A stretch of DNA of 10,911 nt from the NCBI GenBank assembly GCA_020352595.1, contig CP070682.1, positions 2,093,004 through 2,103,914 of the forward strand, written 5' to 3'. The stretch comes from a bacterium (GTDB lineage: Bacteria; BMS3Abin14). A program made the position numbers and the translations under genes. Shown here one piece after another: positions 1 to 6,072 of this stretch. Every line of letters starts with the position of its first letter. Within the stretch, counting starts at the first letter, position 1. The notes under the pieces were generated by a model. The model did not search any database and was not told where the DNA came from. It worked only from the letters and a program-made list of their open reading frames with translations.

Positions 1-335
1 GTGTTCAGGTCCTTTGTGGGCTCGTCGAGGCCCGGTATGATCCCCAGCCAGTTGCAGAGGAGCAGGAAGGCGAAAAGGGTGGCCACGAGAGGGAAGTAGG
101 TCCTGCTGGTGGTCTCGAGGGTCTCCCTGGTCAGGCCGTCCATGGCCGCAACGTAGACCTCGGCCACCCTCTGGGCGGGGCCCGGAGTGTCCTTGATGCG
201 GCTCCTGACGAGGAGGGCCAGAACGATGAGAAACGCCATGATGAGCCACGTGTTGAGCACGGTGACGTAGTTGACCGTCAGGCTCACTCCCAGGAGCTCG
301 AAGGTCAACTGCGGTATGTGGGTCATGTTGCCCAT
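1..335 (-). CDS. atpB: ATP synthase F0 subunit a, N-terminal part (runs off the window)
   Basis: This is the proton-channel subunit a of the membrane F0 sector of ATP synthase; it forms the half channels beside the c-ring. I translated it by hand from the ATG at 335: 111 codons are visible before the left edge cuts the gene. The reading has a first membrane segment (VLNTWLIMAFLIVLALLVRS), then the family signature TYFPLVATLF followed by CNWLGIIPGL and the DEPTKDLN stretch that ends the visible part. It begins one base after the atpI stop, so the two are surely cotranscribed. A second ATG three codons in (at 326) is an alternative start; a GGGAG stretch about 10-15 bases upstream favours 335. 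The essential arginine of subunit a lies further on, outside the window. Identity is secure from the motif and position. Confidence 0.93.
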   Translation of the reverse strand, partial: MGNMTHIPQLTFELLGVSLTVNYVTVLNTWLIMAFLIVLALLVRSRIKDTPGPAQRVAEVYVAAMDGLTRETLETTSRTYFPLVATLFAFLLLCNWLGIIPGLDEPTKDLN

Positions 336-336
336 G

Positions 337-714
337 CTACGGAGCTCCCTGCTCCCTGCCGCCCAGCAGCTCCCCCGCGGTCATGGCGGCCTGGGATGCG
401 AACAGGGACGGTATGGTGGCCCAGAGGGCGATGTCCGCGCTCCTCGCGGAGTAGATGAGGGCGGCGGCCATGACCGCCATCCTCAGGGCATATCTTCCAT
501 AGCCGGGCCGCATGCCGCGCTCCACGGCCATGGCTCCCTGCCGGCGGACGTCGCTTGCCATGACGAGGAGGTTCACAAGGCTCGCCGCACCCCCAAGGGC
601 AACGCCCCGGGCCCAGCGGTTCAGGCCCACCAGAAGGAAGATGCCCGCACATGTGAGGATGATCGTCAGGGTCCCGAAAAAAACCCTCCGGACATAGCGA
701 TCGAATGCCCTCAC
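337..714 (-). CDS. atpI: AtpI-like small membrane protein upstream of ATP synthase F0
   Basis: A 125-residue, very hydrophobic protein with about four predicted membrane segments (roughly residues 12-32, 36-52, 75-92 and 95-114) separated by short basic loops such as NRWARG and DVRRQG. The size, topology and place directly before atpB fit the ATP synthase subunit I family. In other bacteria that family helps c-ring assembly or Mg2+ supply and is not part of the finished enzyme. The start is a GTG at 714 with no clear Shine-Dalgarno sequence; a promoter ends only about 20 bases upstream, so the mRNA leader would be very short. The family is poorly conserved in sequence, so the call rests mainly on topology and context. 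The stop is separated from the atpB ATG by a single base. Confidence 0.75.
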   Translation of the reverse strand: MRAFDRYVRRVFFGTLTIILTCAGIFLLVGLNRWARGVALGGAASLVNLLVMASDVRRQGAMAVERGMRPGYGRYALRMAVMAAALIYSARSADIALWATIPSLFASQAAMTAGELLGGREQGAP

Positions 715-720
715 GTGGCC

Positions 721-734
721 ACCCGCAAGCGGGT
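721..734. repeat. Perfect 14-bp palindrome at the predicted atpI transcription start
   Basis: ACCCGC and GCGGGT flank a 2-base centre. The dyad sits at the predicted start site, between the -10 element and the GTG of atpI. It could be a repressor site or a small 5' hairpin. No T-tract follows it on the minus strand, so it does not look like a terminator. Confidence 0.4.
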
Positions 735-738
735 ATGC

Positions 739-767
739 AATATACTGTATTCAATCAATTTCATCAA
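739..767 (-). promoter_or_regulatory. Sigma70-like promoter for atpI-atpB
   Basis: Reading leftward, TTGATG (767-762) and TATATT (744-739) are separated by exactly 17 bases and lie in the only AT-rich stretch of this area. They resemble -35 and -10 elements (TTGACA and TATAAT). Transcription would start near 732. The -35 element overlaps the bactofilin stop codon, so the ATP synthase genes could be transcribed apart from the parAB group. Confidence 0.5.
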
Positions 768-1207
768 TCGGTTTTTGACGCGGCGGCCAGATCCTCCCCT
801 TCCTGGCTCTCGGCGCTCTTGCGGGAGGCGATGGTCGAGACCTTCTTCTCCTCGCCCGCGTTCTGGACCATGGAGCAGTTGCCCTCGAAGATGACCCCTT
901 CCTCGATGAAGATGCTCGGTGTCTTGACGTTACCGAACAGCTTTCCGGGTCGGTGCACCTCGATCTTGCCGGACGCGTTGATGTTGCCCCTCACCACTCC
1001 CGAGATGATGACGGTGTGAACGTTGATCTCGGCGTTCACCACCGCGCTCTCGCCCACGATGAGGGTGTCTTTGGTGTAGATCTCCCCCTCCATCTGCCCG
1101 TCGATGCGCACCGTTCCCTCGAAGGTGAGGATCCCCTTGAAATCGGTCCCCTCCCCCAGAAACGCCTTGATCTCACCGCGGGGCGCTGCTGCTTCTTTTC
1201 GGCTCAT
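764..1207 (-). CDS. Bactofilin (polymer-forming cytoskeletal protein)
   Basis: A 147-residue protein with the bactofilin (formerly DUF583) fold: a core of short beta-helix repeats between about residues 12 and 115. It is recognisable from FLGEGTDFKGILTFEG, VRIDGQMEGEI, LIVGESAVVNAEI, GVVRGNI and KIEVHRPGKLFGNVKTPSI. Hydrophobic positions recur at short, regular spacing, as expected for a right-handed beta-helix. A short polar N-terminus and a charged, disordered-looking C-terminal tail (about residues 116-147) flank the core, the usual bactofilin layout. Bactofilins polymerise without nucleotide into filaments that scaffold cell-wall enzymes, polar structures or the chromosome-segregation machinery. 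The ATG at 1207 has a good GGGAGG eight bases upstream. It follows parB by 71 bases, so cotranscription and a role with ParABS are plausible; in Myxococcus, bactofilins do position ParABS, but that is only an analogy here. Confidence 0.93.
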   Translation of the reverse strand: MSRKEAAAPRGEIKAFLGEGTDFKGILTFEGTVRIDGQMEGEIYTKDTLIVGESAVVNAEINVHTVIISGVVRGNINASGKIEVHRPGKLFGNVKTPSIFIEEGVIFEGNCSMVQNAGEEKKVSTIASRKSAESQEGEDLAAASKTD

Positions 1208-1278
1208 AGGCTAAACCTCCCATTCCGTGTTTCAGGTTGCGGGCCTCAGGTATGTGGACGGCCACGGGCCGGCCGTGT

Positions 1279-2139
1279 TCAGCTTTTCAGTAACTTCTGG
1301 ACGACAGCGTTGAGCTCTTCCAGGGCGCCGTAGCGGATCTCAAGCCGGCCGCCCCTCACTCCCTCGTGGATGCGCACCCGGCATCCCAGCTTTCTGGACA
1401 GGCGGTTCTCCAGGTCCAGCGCTTCGGCGCTCTTGCTCCGCCCCTTCCCGCGGCCTGCAGCCGCCGCGGAAAGGGCGCGGGAGACCGCCCGCTCGACCTC
1501 TCTGACCGAGAGGCCCTTTTTGACGATCCGGTCCACCATCAAACGCATGGACCTTTCGTCCCTGAGTGGAAGCAGGGACCTTGCGTGCCCCGCCGAGATG
1601 GTCCCCTCCACGAGCTCCTTCCTCACGAACTCGGGCAGGGTGAGCAGGCGGAGGGCATTGGCCACGGTGGCCCTGTCCTTCCCCACCTTGCGCCCCAGTT
1701 CCTCCTGCGTGTAGCCGTGGAGGGCCTGCAGTTCGCGGTAGGCCTGGGCCTCCTCCACGGGGTTGAGGTTCTCCCGCTGGATGTTCTCGATGAGGGCGAG
1801 CTCCAGCTTCCTGTCCTCCTCGACGCTCTTTATGAGGATGGGCACGCGCTCGAGGCCGGCCAGGCGGGCGGCCCTGAGGCGCCTCTCTCCAGCCAGCAGT
1901 TCGTACCCCCCGGGGACCCTCCTCGCGAGGACCGGCTGCAGCACCCCCTGCTCCCGGATGCTTCCGGCCAGTTCCTCGAGGGTCTCCTGCCTGAAGCGCC
2001 GCCGGGGCTGCTCCGGATTGGGAAAAACCTCGTCAATGGGAGCCATGACAAGCTCCCCCTGCCTCCCGGCGTCCTCGCCTCCGGGGATGAGGGCGCCCAG
2101 GCCCTTCCCCAGGGCCTGTCGCTTGCGTCCCGACGTCAT
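1279..2139 (-). CDS. parB: Chromosome-partitioning protein ParB (CTPase, parS-binding clamp)
   Basis: ParB loads at parS sites near the origin, binds CTP, closes as a sliding clamp and recruits ParA and condensin. Domains, numbered from the ATG at 2139 (286 residues): a basic N-terminus with the ParA-stimulating LGKGLGALIPG motif (about 11-20); the CTP-binding domain with FPNPEQPRRRF (about 39-49) and the GERR box (84-87); the LIENIQRENLNPVEEA segment (116-131); a helix-turn-helix region with TQEELGRKVGKDRATVANALRLL (about 144-166); a basic linker rich in Ala, Gly and Arg; and a C-terminal dimerisation domain ending in VVQKLLKS. An ATG at 2160 would add seven residues, but it lacks a useful ribosome site, while AGGAGG (2149-2144) stands four bases before the ATG at 2139. 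It is 60-81 bases downstream of parA and almost certainly cotranscribed with it. Confidence 0.95.
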   Translation of the reverse strand: MTSGRKRQALGKGLGALIPGGEDAGRQGELVMAPIDEVFPNPEQPRRRFRQETLEELAGSIREQGVLQPVLARRVPGGYELLAGERRLRAARLAGLERVPILIKSVEEDRKLELALIENIQRENLNPVEEAQAYRELQALHGYTQEELGRKVGKDRATVANALRLLTLPEFVRKELVEGTISAGHARSLLPLRDERSMRLMVDRIVKKGLSVREVERAVSRALSAAAAGRGKGRSKSAEALDLENRLSRKLGCRVRIHEGVRGGRLEIRYGALEELNAVVQKLLKS

Positions 2140-2143
2140 GGGG

Positions 2144-2149
2144 CCTCCT
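2144..2149 (-). promoter_or_regulatory. Shine-Dalgarno sequence deciding the parB start
   Basis: A perfect AGGAGG precedes the ATG at 2139 by four bases. It lies inside the longer frame from 2160, so it argues for the shorter ParB. Confidence 0.6.
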
Positions 2150-2220
2150 GTGTCACTCATGTCCTAAAGGATCAAGGCACTTGTCGGGGTGCTGACAACG
2201 GAGCATCCGGAGGGCTGGGG

Positions 2221-2988
2221 TCAGCTTCCGGTTCCGTTGAGCAGCTCCTCCGCCAGGGCCAGGTAGCACTGGGCTCCCGGCGAGTTGATGTCATAGAGCA
2301 GGGCCGGCTTGCCGTAGCTGGGGGCCTCGCTCAGGCGGACGTTCCTGGGGATGACGGTCCTGAAGACCTTCCCCGGAAAATGGTTGCGCGCCTCCACCGC
2401 CACCTGGTGGGAGAGGTTGTTGCGTGCATCGAACATGGTCAGGAGGATCCCCTCCAGCCTGAGGCCCGGGTTGAGGGCTCCCCTCACCAGCCTGATGGTT
2501 GCCATCAGTTTAGACAGTCCTTCCAGGGCGTAGTACTCGCACTGAAGGGGGACGAGGACGGAATCGGCTGCGGTGAGGGCGTTGAGGGTGAGCAGGCCCA
2601 GGGAGGGAGGACAGTCCACGAGGACGAAATCGTAGCGGTCCTTTATGCCCTCCAGAGCCCTGGCCAGAATGGTCTCCCTGGACAGGGCGCTCACCAGTTC
2701 AAGCTCGGCCCCGATGAGGTCCACATGGGAGGGAACGAGGTCCAGGAACTTCATCTGAGTGCCGCGTATGACCTTCTCGACAGGCTCGCGTCCCACCATC
2801 ACCTGGTAAATGGTGTCCACGAGCTCTCCCGGCTGCACACCCAGCCCGCTGGTCGTGTTGGCCTGAGGGTCCATGTCCACCAGAAGAACCCGCTTCTCCG
2901 CCGCGGCCAGCGAGGCAGCGAGGTTCACGGCGGTGGTCGTCTTCCCGACCCCGCCCTTCTGGTTGGCGATGGTGATGGTCCTGCCCAA
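2221..2988 (-). CDS. parA: Chromosome-partitioning ATPase ParA (Soj type)
   Basis: A 255-residue deviant-Walker ATPase that binds DNA nonspecifically as an ATP dimer and drives ParB-parS complexes apart. Visible motifs are the deviant Walker [10 protein letters not shown] (residues 11-19, with the signature lysine at 11 and the P-loop lysine at 16), the A' motif LLVDMDPQ (D38, D40), Walker [12 protein letters not shown] (D125) and the C-terminal [16 protein letters not shown] typical of chromosomal ParA. There is no N-terminal DNA-binding extension, so it is the short chromosomal form and not a plasmid P1-type ParA. The start is a TTG at 2988, preceded eight bases upstream by GGAGG; the protein begins right at the first beta strand, as in close relatives. 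The 318-base upstream spacer holds a parS site and a dyad that may regulate it. Confidence 0.96.
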   Translation of the reverse strand: MGRTITIANQKGGVGKTTTAVNLAASLAAAEKRVLLVDMDPQANTTSGLGVQPGELVDTIYQVMVGREPVEKVIRGTQMKFLDLVPSHVDLIGAELELVSALSRETILARALEGIKDRYDFVLVDCPPSLGLLTLNALTAADSVLVPLQCEYYALEGLSKLMATIRLVRGALNPGLRLEGILLTMFDARNNLSHQVAVEARNHFPGKVFRTVIPRNVRLSEAPSYGKPALLYDINSPGAQCYLALAEELLNGTGS

Positions 2989-3059
2989 ACCGCCGCCCTC
3001 CGTCCTTTAACGCCGCCCCTGCGCGCCCTCCGCACGGGCAGCGCCCGGACCCGCCGGGC

Positions 3060-3077
3060 CGCCAGATGTCACTGGCG
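3060..3077. repeat. Operator-like inverted repeat upstream of parA
   Basis: CGCCAG and CTGGCG, perfectly complementary, flank a 6-base centre. The dyad lies just downstream, in the parA direction, of the AT-rich stretch, about 75 bases before the TTG start. It could be an operator for autoregulation or a hairpin in the mRNA leader. Confidence 0.45.
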
Positions 3078-3102
3078 AATTTATCTTTATTTAACAGGCA
3101 CT

Positions 3103-3135
3103 TAAAATGAAAGGGGGCCTCGGCTTTCGCCCCCC
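3103..3135 (-). terminator. Terminator-like hairpin downstream of rsmG
   Basis: On the minus strand GGGGGC (3134-3129) pairs with GCCCCC (3118-3113) over a 10-base loop and is followed by a T-rich TTTCATTTTAA. This fits an intrinsic terminator for the transcript that ends with rsmG, about 170 bases after its stop. The T-tract is interrupted, so strength is uncertain. A second stem, CTTTCG with CGAAAG (3140-3124), would compete with it. Confidence 0.5.
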
Positions 3136-3256
3136 GAAAGTGCCCGTTCGCTGAACTGAAAAGTAATATAGATGTGCGAAAAAAGAAAGGGGAAACTGGT
3201 CTCATGCAGGGCAGCGGGGGCGGTGTCGGTGGCCTGAGTGTCCCGCCGGCCGGCAC

Positions 3257-3272
3257 TGTTTCACGTGAAACG
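3257..3272. promoter_or_regulatory. parS: parS centromere site 1 (ParB-binding)
   Basis: GTTTCACGTGAAAC is a perfect 14-bp palindrome at 3258-3271. The 16-mer differs from the well-known consensus TGTTNCACGTGAAACA only at the last base (G for A). It lies in the spacer just upstream of parA, which is a common place for parS, and ParB bound here could also influence parAB transcription. Confidence 0.95.
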
Positions 3273-3306
3273 ACAGGATGTGCCCCGCAGGAAACGGCCG
3301 CACGGG

Positions 3307-3951
3307 TCAGGGGCCGGCGGTCTGCGGGTGCTGGAACCGGAGCTCCCAGATCACCGAGGGGACTTTGGAGCCCGGCACGGTATAGGGGTGGATCCGCCCC
3401 CTTCCCTTCTCCACGAGCGGTTCCGTCGTGTAGACCAGGAGCCTGCCCTGTGGTGCCAGGAAGGGCTGGGCCGCCTTCAGGATCTTGCTGGGTTTGGCGG
3501 CGGCGCGGCTCACGGCCAGGTCGAAACGGCCGCGCCATCCTTCATCCAGGATCCGTTCGAACCGCCCCTCCAGCACCCTGGTCCCCTCCATGTCCAGGGC
3601 CCTCGACAGGTGCCGGAGCCAGGCGCATTTCCTGCCCGAGGCCTCCGCCATGCCGAGGAAGATCCCGGGCGACGCGATCTTGAGGGGGACGCCCGGGAAA
3701 CCCGCGCCGGCGCCCAGATCCACGACCCTTTCCTGCCCACCCAGCAGGCCCATGCCGAGGGGGGCCAGGGAGTCGAGAAAGTGGACCCGGATCCAGTCCG
3801 GTTCCTGCCTCGAAACCAGGTTGATCTTCCTGTTCCACCGCTGCAGCTCGGCAAAATAGAGGAACAGCCGGTCCAGGGCCTGCCCGTCGAGCTCCACGCC
3901 CATGCCGGCGGCACCGCTGGAAATGTGGCGGATGAACTGCTCCCTGTCCAT
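3307..3951 (-). CDS. rsmG: 16S rRNA (guanine527-N7)-methyltransferase RsmG (GidB)
   Basis: RsmG transfers a methyl group from S-adenosylmethionine to N7 of G527 in 16S rRNA, in the 530 loop of the decoding site. In other species its loss gives low-level streptomycin resistance. The 214-residue length matches the family. Visible motifs are WNRKINLVS (39-47) with the following HFLDSLAPL; the SAM-binding glycine loop VVDLGAGAGFPGVPLKI (76-92); and DLAVSRAAAKPSKIL, the family motif around the conserved SRA. The ATG at 3951 has no recognisable ribosome site; the upstream 60-base spacer after mnmG is C-rich on the coding strand, so translation may depend on coupling or be weak. It closes the mnmE-mnmG-rsmG group, the usual neighbours. 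Confidence 0.96.
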   Translation of the reverse strand: MDREQFIRHISSGAAGMGVELDGQALDRLFLYFAELQRWNRKINLVSRQEPDWIRVHFLDSLAPLGMGLLGGQERVVDLGAGAGFPGVPLKIASPGIFLGMAEASGRKCAWLRHLSRALDMEGTRVLEGRFERILDEGWRGRFDLAVSRAAAKPSKILKAAQPFLAPQGRLLVYTTEPLVEKGRGRIHPYTVPGSKVPSVIWELRFQHPQTAGP

Positions 3952-4010
3952 AGGGCCAAACCGGAGGATAAGGGTGGAGGGGGAGCCGGGTGGCGGGATG
4001 GGGAGGCCCC

Positions 4011-5933
4011 CTATTTCCTCCCTGCTTTCCCCTTCCTCCTTTCTCCTTTCTCCTTTTCTCGCCCCTTCAGATACACCATGAGGGCCGAAACGGAAGCGGC
4101 CGTTATCCCCGGGATGCGCGAGGCCTGCCCCAGGTTCCTGGGTCGAACGGCACCCAGGCGGTCCCTCGCTTCCCTGGAGAGGGCCGAGAGGGACGCATAA
4201 TCCAGGTCCCCGGGGATGGTCAGCGATTCCAGGCGGCGGACCTTGCGGACCATGGCTTCCTGGCGCTGGATGTATCCCTGGTATTTCACGGCGATCTCGA
4301 TCTGTTCGGCGACGTCCTGCCTCGGTACCGGTGTAAAGCCCGTGTCGAGGCCCTCAAGATCGCGGTAGGCCACTCCGGGCTGGCGGAGCACCTTTTCCAG
4401 CGGGGTCCCGCGTCTCGCGCCCCCCTCCCTCTCCACCGTGACCTTGCGCCCCCGAAGCTCCTCGAGGCCCCTCTCCATCATGCGGGCCTTCTCACGCAGC
4501 CATCCGATCTCCTCGTCCGTTATGAGCCCCAGACGGTACCCTGTCTCCATGAGCCTCAGGTCCGCGTTGTCCTCGCGCAGCAGCAGCCGGTATTCGGCCC
4601 TCGAGGTGAAGAGCCTGTATGGTTCCGTCACGCCCCTGGTGACAAGGTCGTCGACGAGCACGCCCATATAGGCTTCGTCCCTGCCCAGGACGAGGGGAGG
4701 CTCTCCTCTGACCCTGAGTGCGGCATTGATGCCGGCGAGCAGGCCCTGTGCCGCCGCCTCCTCGTAGCCCGAGGTCCCGTTGATCTGGCCGGCCAGGAAC
4801 AGGCCCGTCACGTCCTTGAGCATGAGGTCGGGCGCGAGCTGCGTCGGGTCCACGAAGTCGTATTCGATGGCATAGCCCGGCCGCATGATCTGGACCTCCT
4901 CCAGCCCCGGTATGGATCGGAGCATGGCCACCTGAACCTCCACCGGCAGGCCCGTGAAAAGGCCGTTGGCGTAGATCTCCGTGGTCCGGGCCCCTTCCGG
5001 CTCGAGAAAGATCTGGTGGCTGGTCCTGTCGGGGAAGTGCCTCGCCTTGTCCTCGATGCTCGGACAGTACCGCGGAGGCGTGCCCTTCATGGCACCGGAC
5101 ACCATGGGGGACCGGTGCAGGCCGGCCTGGATGATGCGCAGGGTGCCGGGGGTCGTCCGGGTTATCCAGCACGGGACCTGCTCGCGGGTGATCTCCCTGG
5201 TCCGGAAGGAGAACGGCCTGGGGACCTCGTCGCCCGGCTGTTCCTGCGTCCTGTCGAAATCGATGGTCTTGGCGTCGAGCCGGGGCGTCGTGCACGTCAT
5301 GAGCCGGCCCATCCTCAGTCCGAGGTGCTCCAGGGCCCTCGACAGGGTGGTTGCGGGGGGCTCTCCCGCCCTTCCGGCCGGGTACATGGTCTCCCCCACG
5401 TGGACCATGCCCCCCAGAAAGGTCCCGGATGCCACCACCACGGCTTCCGACCCGTATTCCTCGCCCGCCTGGGTGAGGACCCCCGCTACCCGGCTCCTTC
5501 CGGCCCCCTCCTCCACGAGAAGGCCCTCCACCAGCCCCTGCTTGATGTGCAGCCGTTCCTGGGCCTCCAGCTCCTCCCTCACCCAGCTCTTGTACATGTA
5601 CATGTCGGCCTGGGCCCGCGAAGAGCGGACCGCCGGCCCCTTCTTCATGTTCAGGCGCCGGAACTGGATGCCCGTGGCGTCGATGGCCATGGCCATGAGG
5701 CCTCCGAGGGCGTCGATCTCCCGGACCAGGTGCCCCTTGGCGATCCCCCCGATGGCCGGGTTGCAGGACATGTGAGCCACCTGGTCGATGGAGATGGTCA
5801 GCAGAAGGGTGCTCATGCCCATGCGGGCGCTGGCCCGGGCGGCCTCACAGCCGGCGTGTCCGGCACCGACAACGATGACGTCGTAGCGGGTGGGGTCGCG
5901 GAATCGGGGGGAGGAAGGGGTCTTCGGGTTCAT
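4011..5933 (-). CDS. mnmG: tRNA uridine-5-carboxymethylaminomethyl modification enzyme MnmG (GidA)
   Basis: The FAD-dependent partner of MnmE in making (carboxymethyl)aminomethyl-uridine at the wobble position of certain tRNAs; it acts in the cytoplasm as an MnmE-MnmG complex. Of its 640 residues, the FAD-binding motif GAGHAG is at 23-28, the SCNPAIGGIAKGH signature at 56-68 (Cys57), PRYCPSIEDK with the second conserved cysteine at 290, and GTSGYEEAAAQGLLAG at 386-401. The C-terminal helical domain ends with SRIPGITAASVSALMVYLKG. After that, about 17 residues of Lys, Glu, Arg and Gly (624-640) are encoded by a 7-nt-period purine repeat and look like a recent addition. The ATG at 5933 sits in another heptad repeat and has only weak ribosome-site matches; no other in-frame start lies before the FAD motif. 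Confidence 0.97.
   Translation of the reverse strand: MNPKTPSSPRFRDPTRYDVIVVGAGHAGCEAARASARMGMSTLLLTISIDQVAHMSCNPAIGGIAKGHLVREIDALGGLMAMAIDATGIQFRRLNMKKGPAVRSSRAQADMYMYKSWVREELEAQERLHIKQGLVEGLLVEEGAGRSRVAGVLTQAGEEYGSEAVVVASGTFLGGMVHVGETMYPAGRAGEPPATTLSRALEHLGLRMGRLMTCTTPRLDAKTIDFDRTQEQPGDEVPRPFSFRTREITREQVPCWITRTTPGTLRIIQAGLHRSPMVSGAMKGTPPRYCPSIEDKARHFPDRTSHQIFLEPEGARTTEIYANGLFTGLPVEVQVAMLRSIPGLEEVQIMRPGYAIEYDFVDPTQLAPDLMLKDVTGLFLAGQINGTSGYEEAAAQGLLAGINAALRVRGEPPLVLGRDEAYMGVLVDDLVTRGVTEPYRLFTSRAEYRLLLREDNADLRLMETGYRLGLITDEEIGWLREKARMMERGLEELRGRKVTVEREGGARRGTPLEKVLRQPGVAYRDLEGLDTGFTPVPRQDVAEQIEIAVKYQGYIQRQEAMVRKVRRLESLTIPGDLDYASLSALSREARDRLGAVRPRNLGQASRIPGITAASVSALMVYLKGREKEKGERRKGKAGRK
4026..4060. 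repeat. Five-unit heptanucleotide purine repeat at the 3' end of mnmG
   Basis: On the coding (minus) strand five consecutive 7-base units occupy 4060-4026. Two are identical GGAGAAA; the others are GAGAAAA, GGAGGAA and GGGGAAA. The array lies inside the reading frame and encodes the basic, charged tail of MnmG. Because 7 is not a multiple of 3, any change in copy number would shift the frame of the tail. Confidence 0.7.
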
Positions 5934-5959
5934 GTCTCGGATCTCAGATCTCCAATCTC
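5932..5959. repeat. Four-unit GAGATNN heptad repeat spanning the mnmG start codon
   Basis: On the minus strand four consecutive 7-base units occupy 5959-5932. Three start with GAGAT and the fourth is GAGACAT, whose last two bases are the first two of the mnmG ATG. The array supplies the only purine-rich, Shine-Dalgarno-like sequence before mnmG. It abuts a 7-bp hairpin at 5959-5975. Confidence 0.7.
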
Positions 5960-5975
5960 CGGGGGAAGCCCCCGG
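5959..5975. repeat. GC-rich hairpin before mnmG
   Basis: CCGGGGG and CCCCCGG, perfectly complementary, flank a 3-base loop. The stem lies about 26 bases upstream of the mnmG ATG, in the spacer after mnmE. No T-tract follows on either strand, so it is more likely an RNA stability or processing element, or part of a dispersed repeat, than a terminator. Confidence 0.5.
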
Positions 5976-6023
5976 CGCCTGGCCCTCATTTCCTGCGCCC
6001 CTCGCGCCCTTTGAAACCGGAAG

Positions 6024-6039
6024 CGTTCCACGTGAAACA
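6024..6039. promoter_or_regulatory. parS: parS centromere site 2 (ParB-binding)
   Basis: The 14-mer GTTCCACGTGAAAC (6025-6038) has one mismatch in its dyad, C for T on one side. The 16-mer matches TGTTNCACGTGAAACA everywhere except the first base. It lies in the 139-base spacer between mnmE and mnmG, about 2.8 kb from site 1 and about 4.8 kb from the DnaA boxes. This is where a low-copy origin-proximal parS is expected. Confidence 0.9.
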
Positions 6040-6072
6040 TCCGGCCCGTTCCGGGTGAACCTCCGGGACCTC

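Larger units (their letters stand above)
2989..3306. other. 318-base spacer between rsmG and parA: no gene, several control elements
   Basis: No convincing coding frame is visible. Reading leftward from rsmG, it holds a parS site (3272-3257), a polypyrimidine run on the minus strand (about 3200-3178), a terminator-like structure (3135-3103), an AT-rich stretch (about 3110-3078), a 6-bp dyad (3077-3060) and the parA ribosome site (about 2996-3001). The AT-rich stretch is the likely place for a parA promoter, but I found no pair of hexamers with good matches and correct spacing. Confidence 0.6.

Noticed and set aside
247..252. CACGTG as a possible parS
   Set aside because: The flanks do not match the 16-bp parS consensus and the site lies inside atpB coding sequence.
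1258..1277. Hairpin (ACGGCC with GGCCGT) between parB and the bactofilin as a terminator
   Set aside because: The stem is only 6 bp and no T-rich run follows on the minus strand; the bactofilin likely stays in the parAB transcript.
1366..3105. A 579-codon rightward open frame opposite parB and parA
   Set aside because: It is antisense to two genes with unmistakable motifs, is Pro/Gly/His/Gln-rich, and shows no domain. Long antisense frames are expected where codons end mostly in G or C.
5390..5407. CCCCACGTGGAC as a possible third parS
   Set aside because: It has about four mismatches to the closest parS form and is explained by mnmG codons (VHVG).
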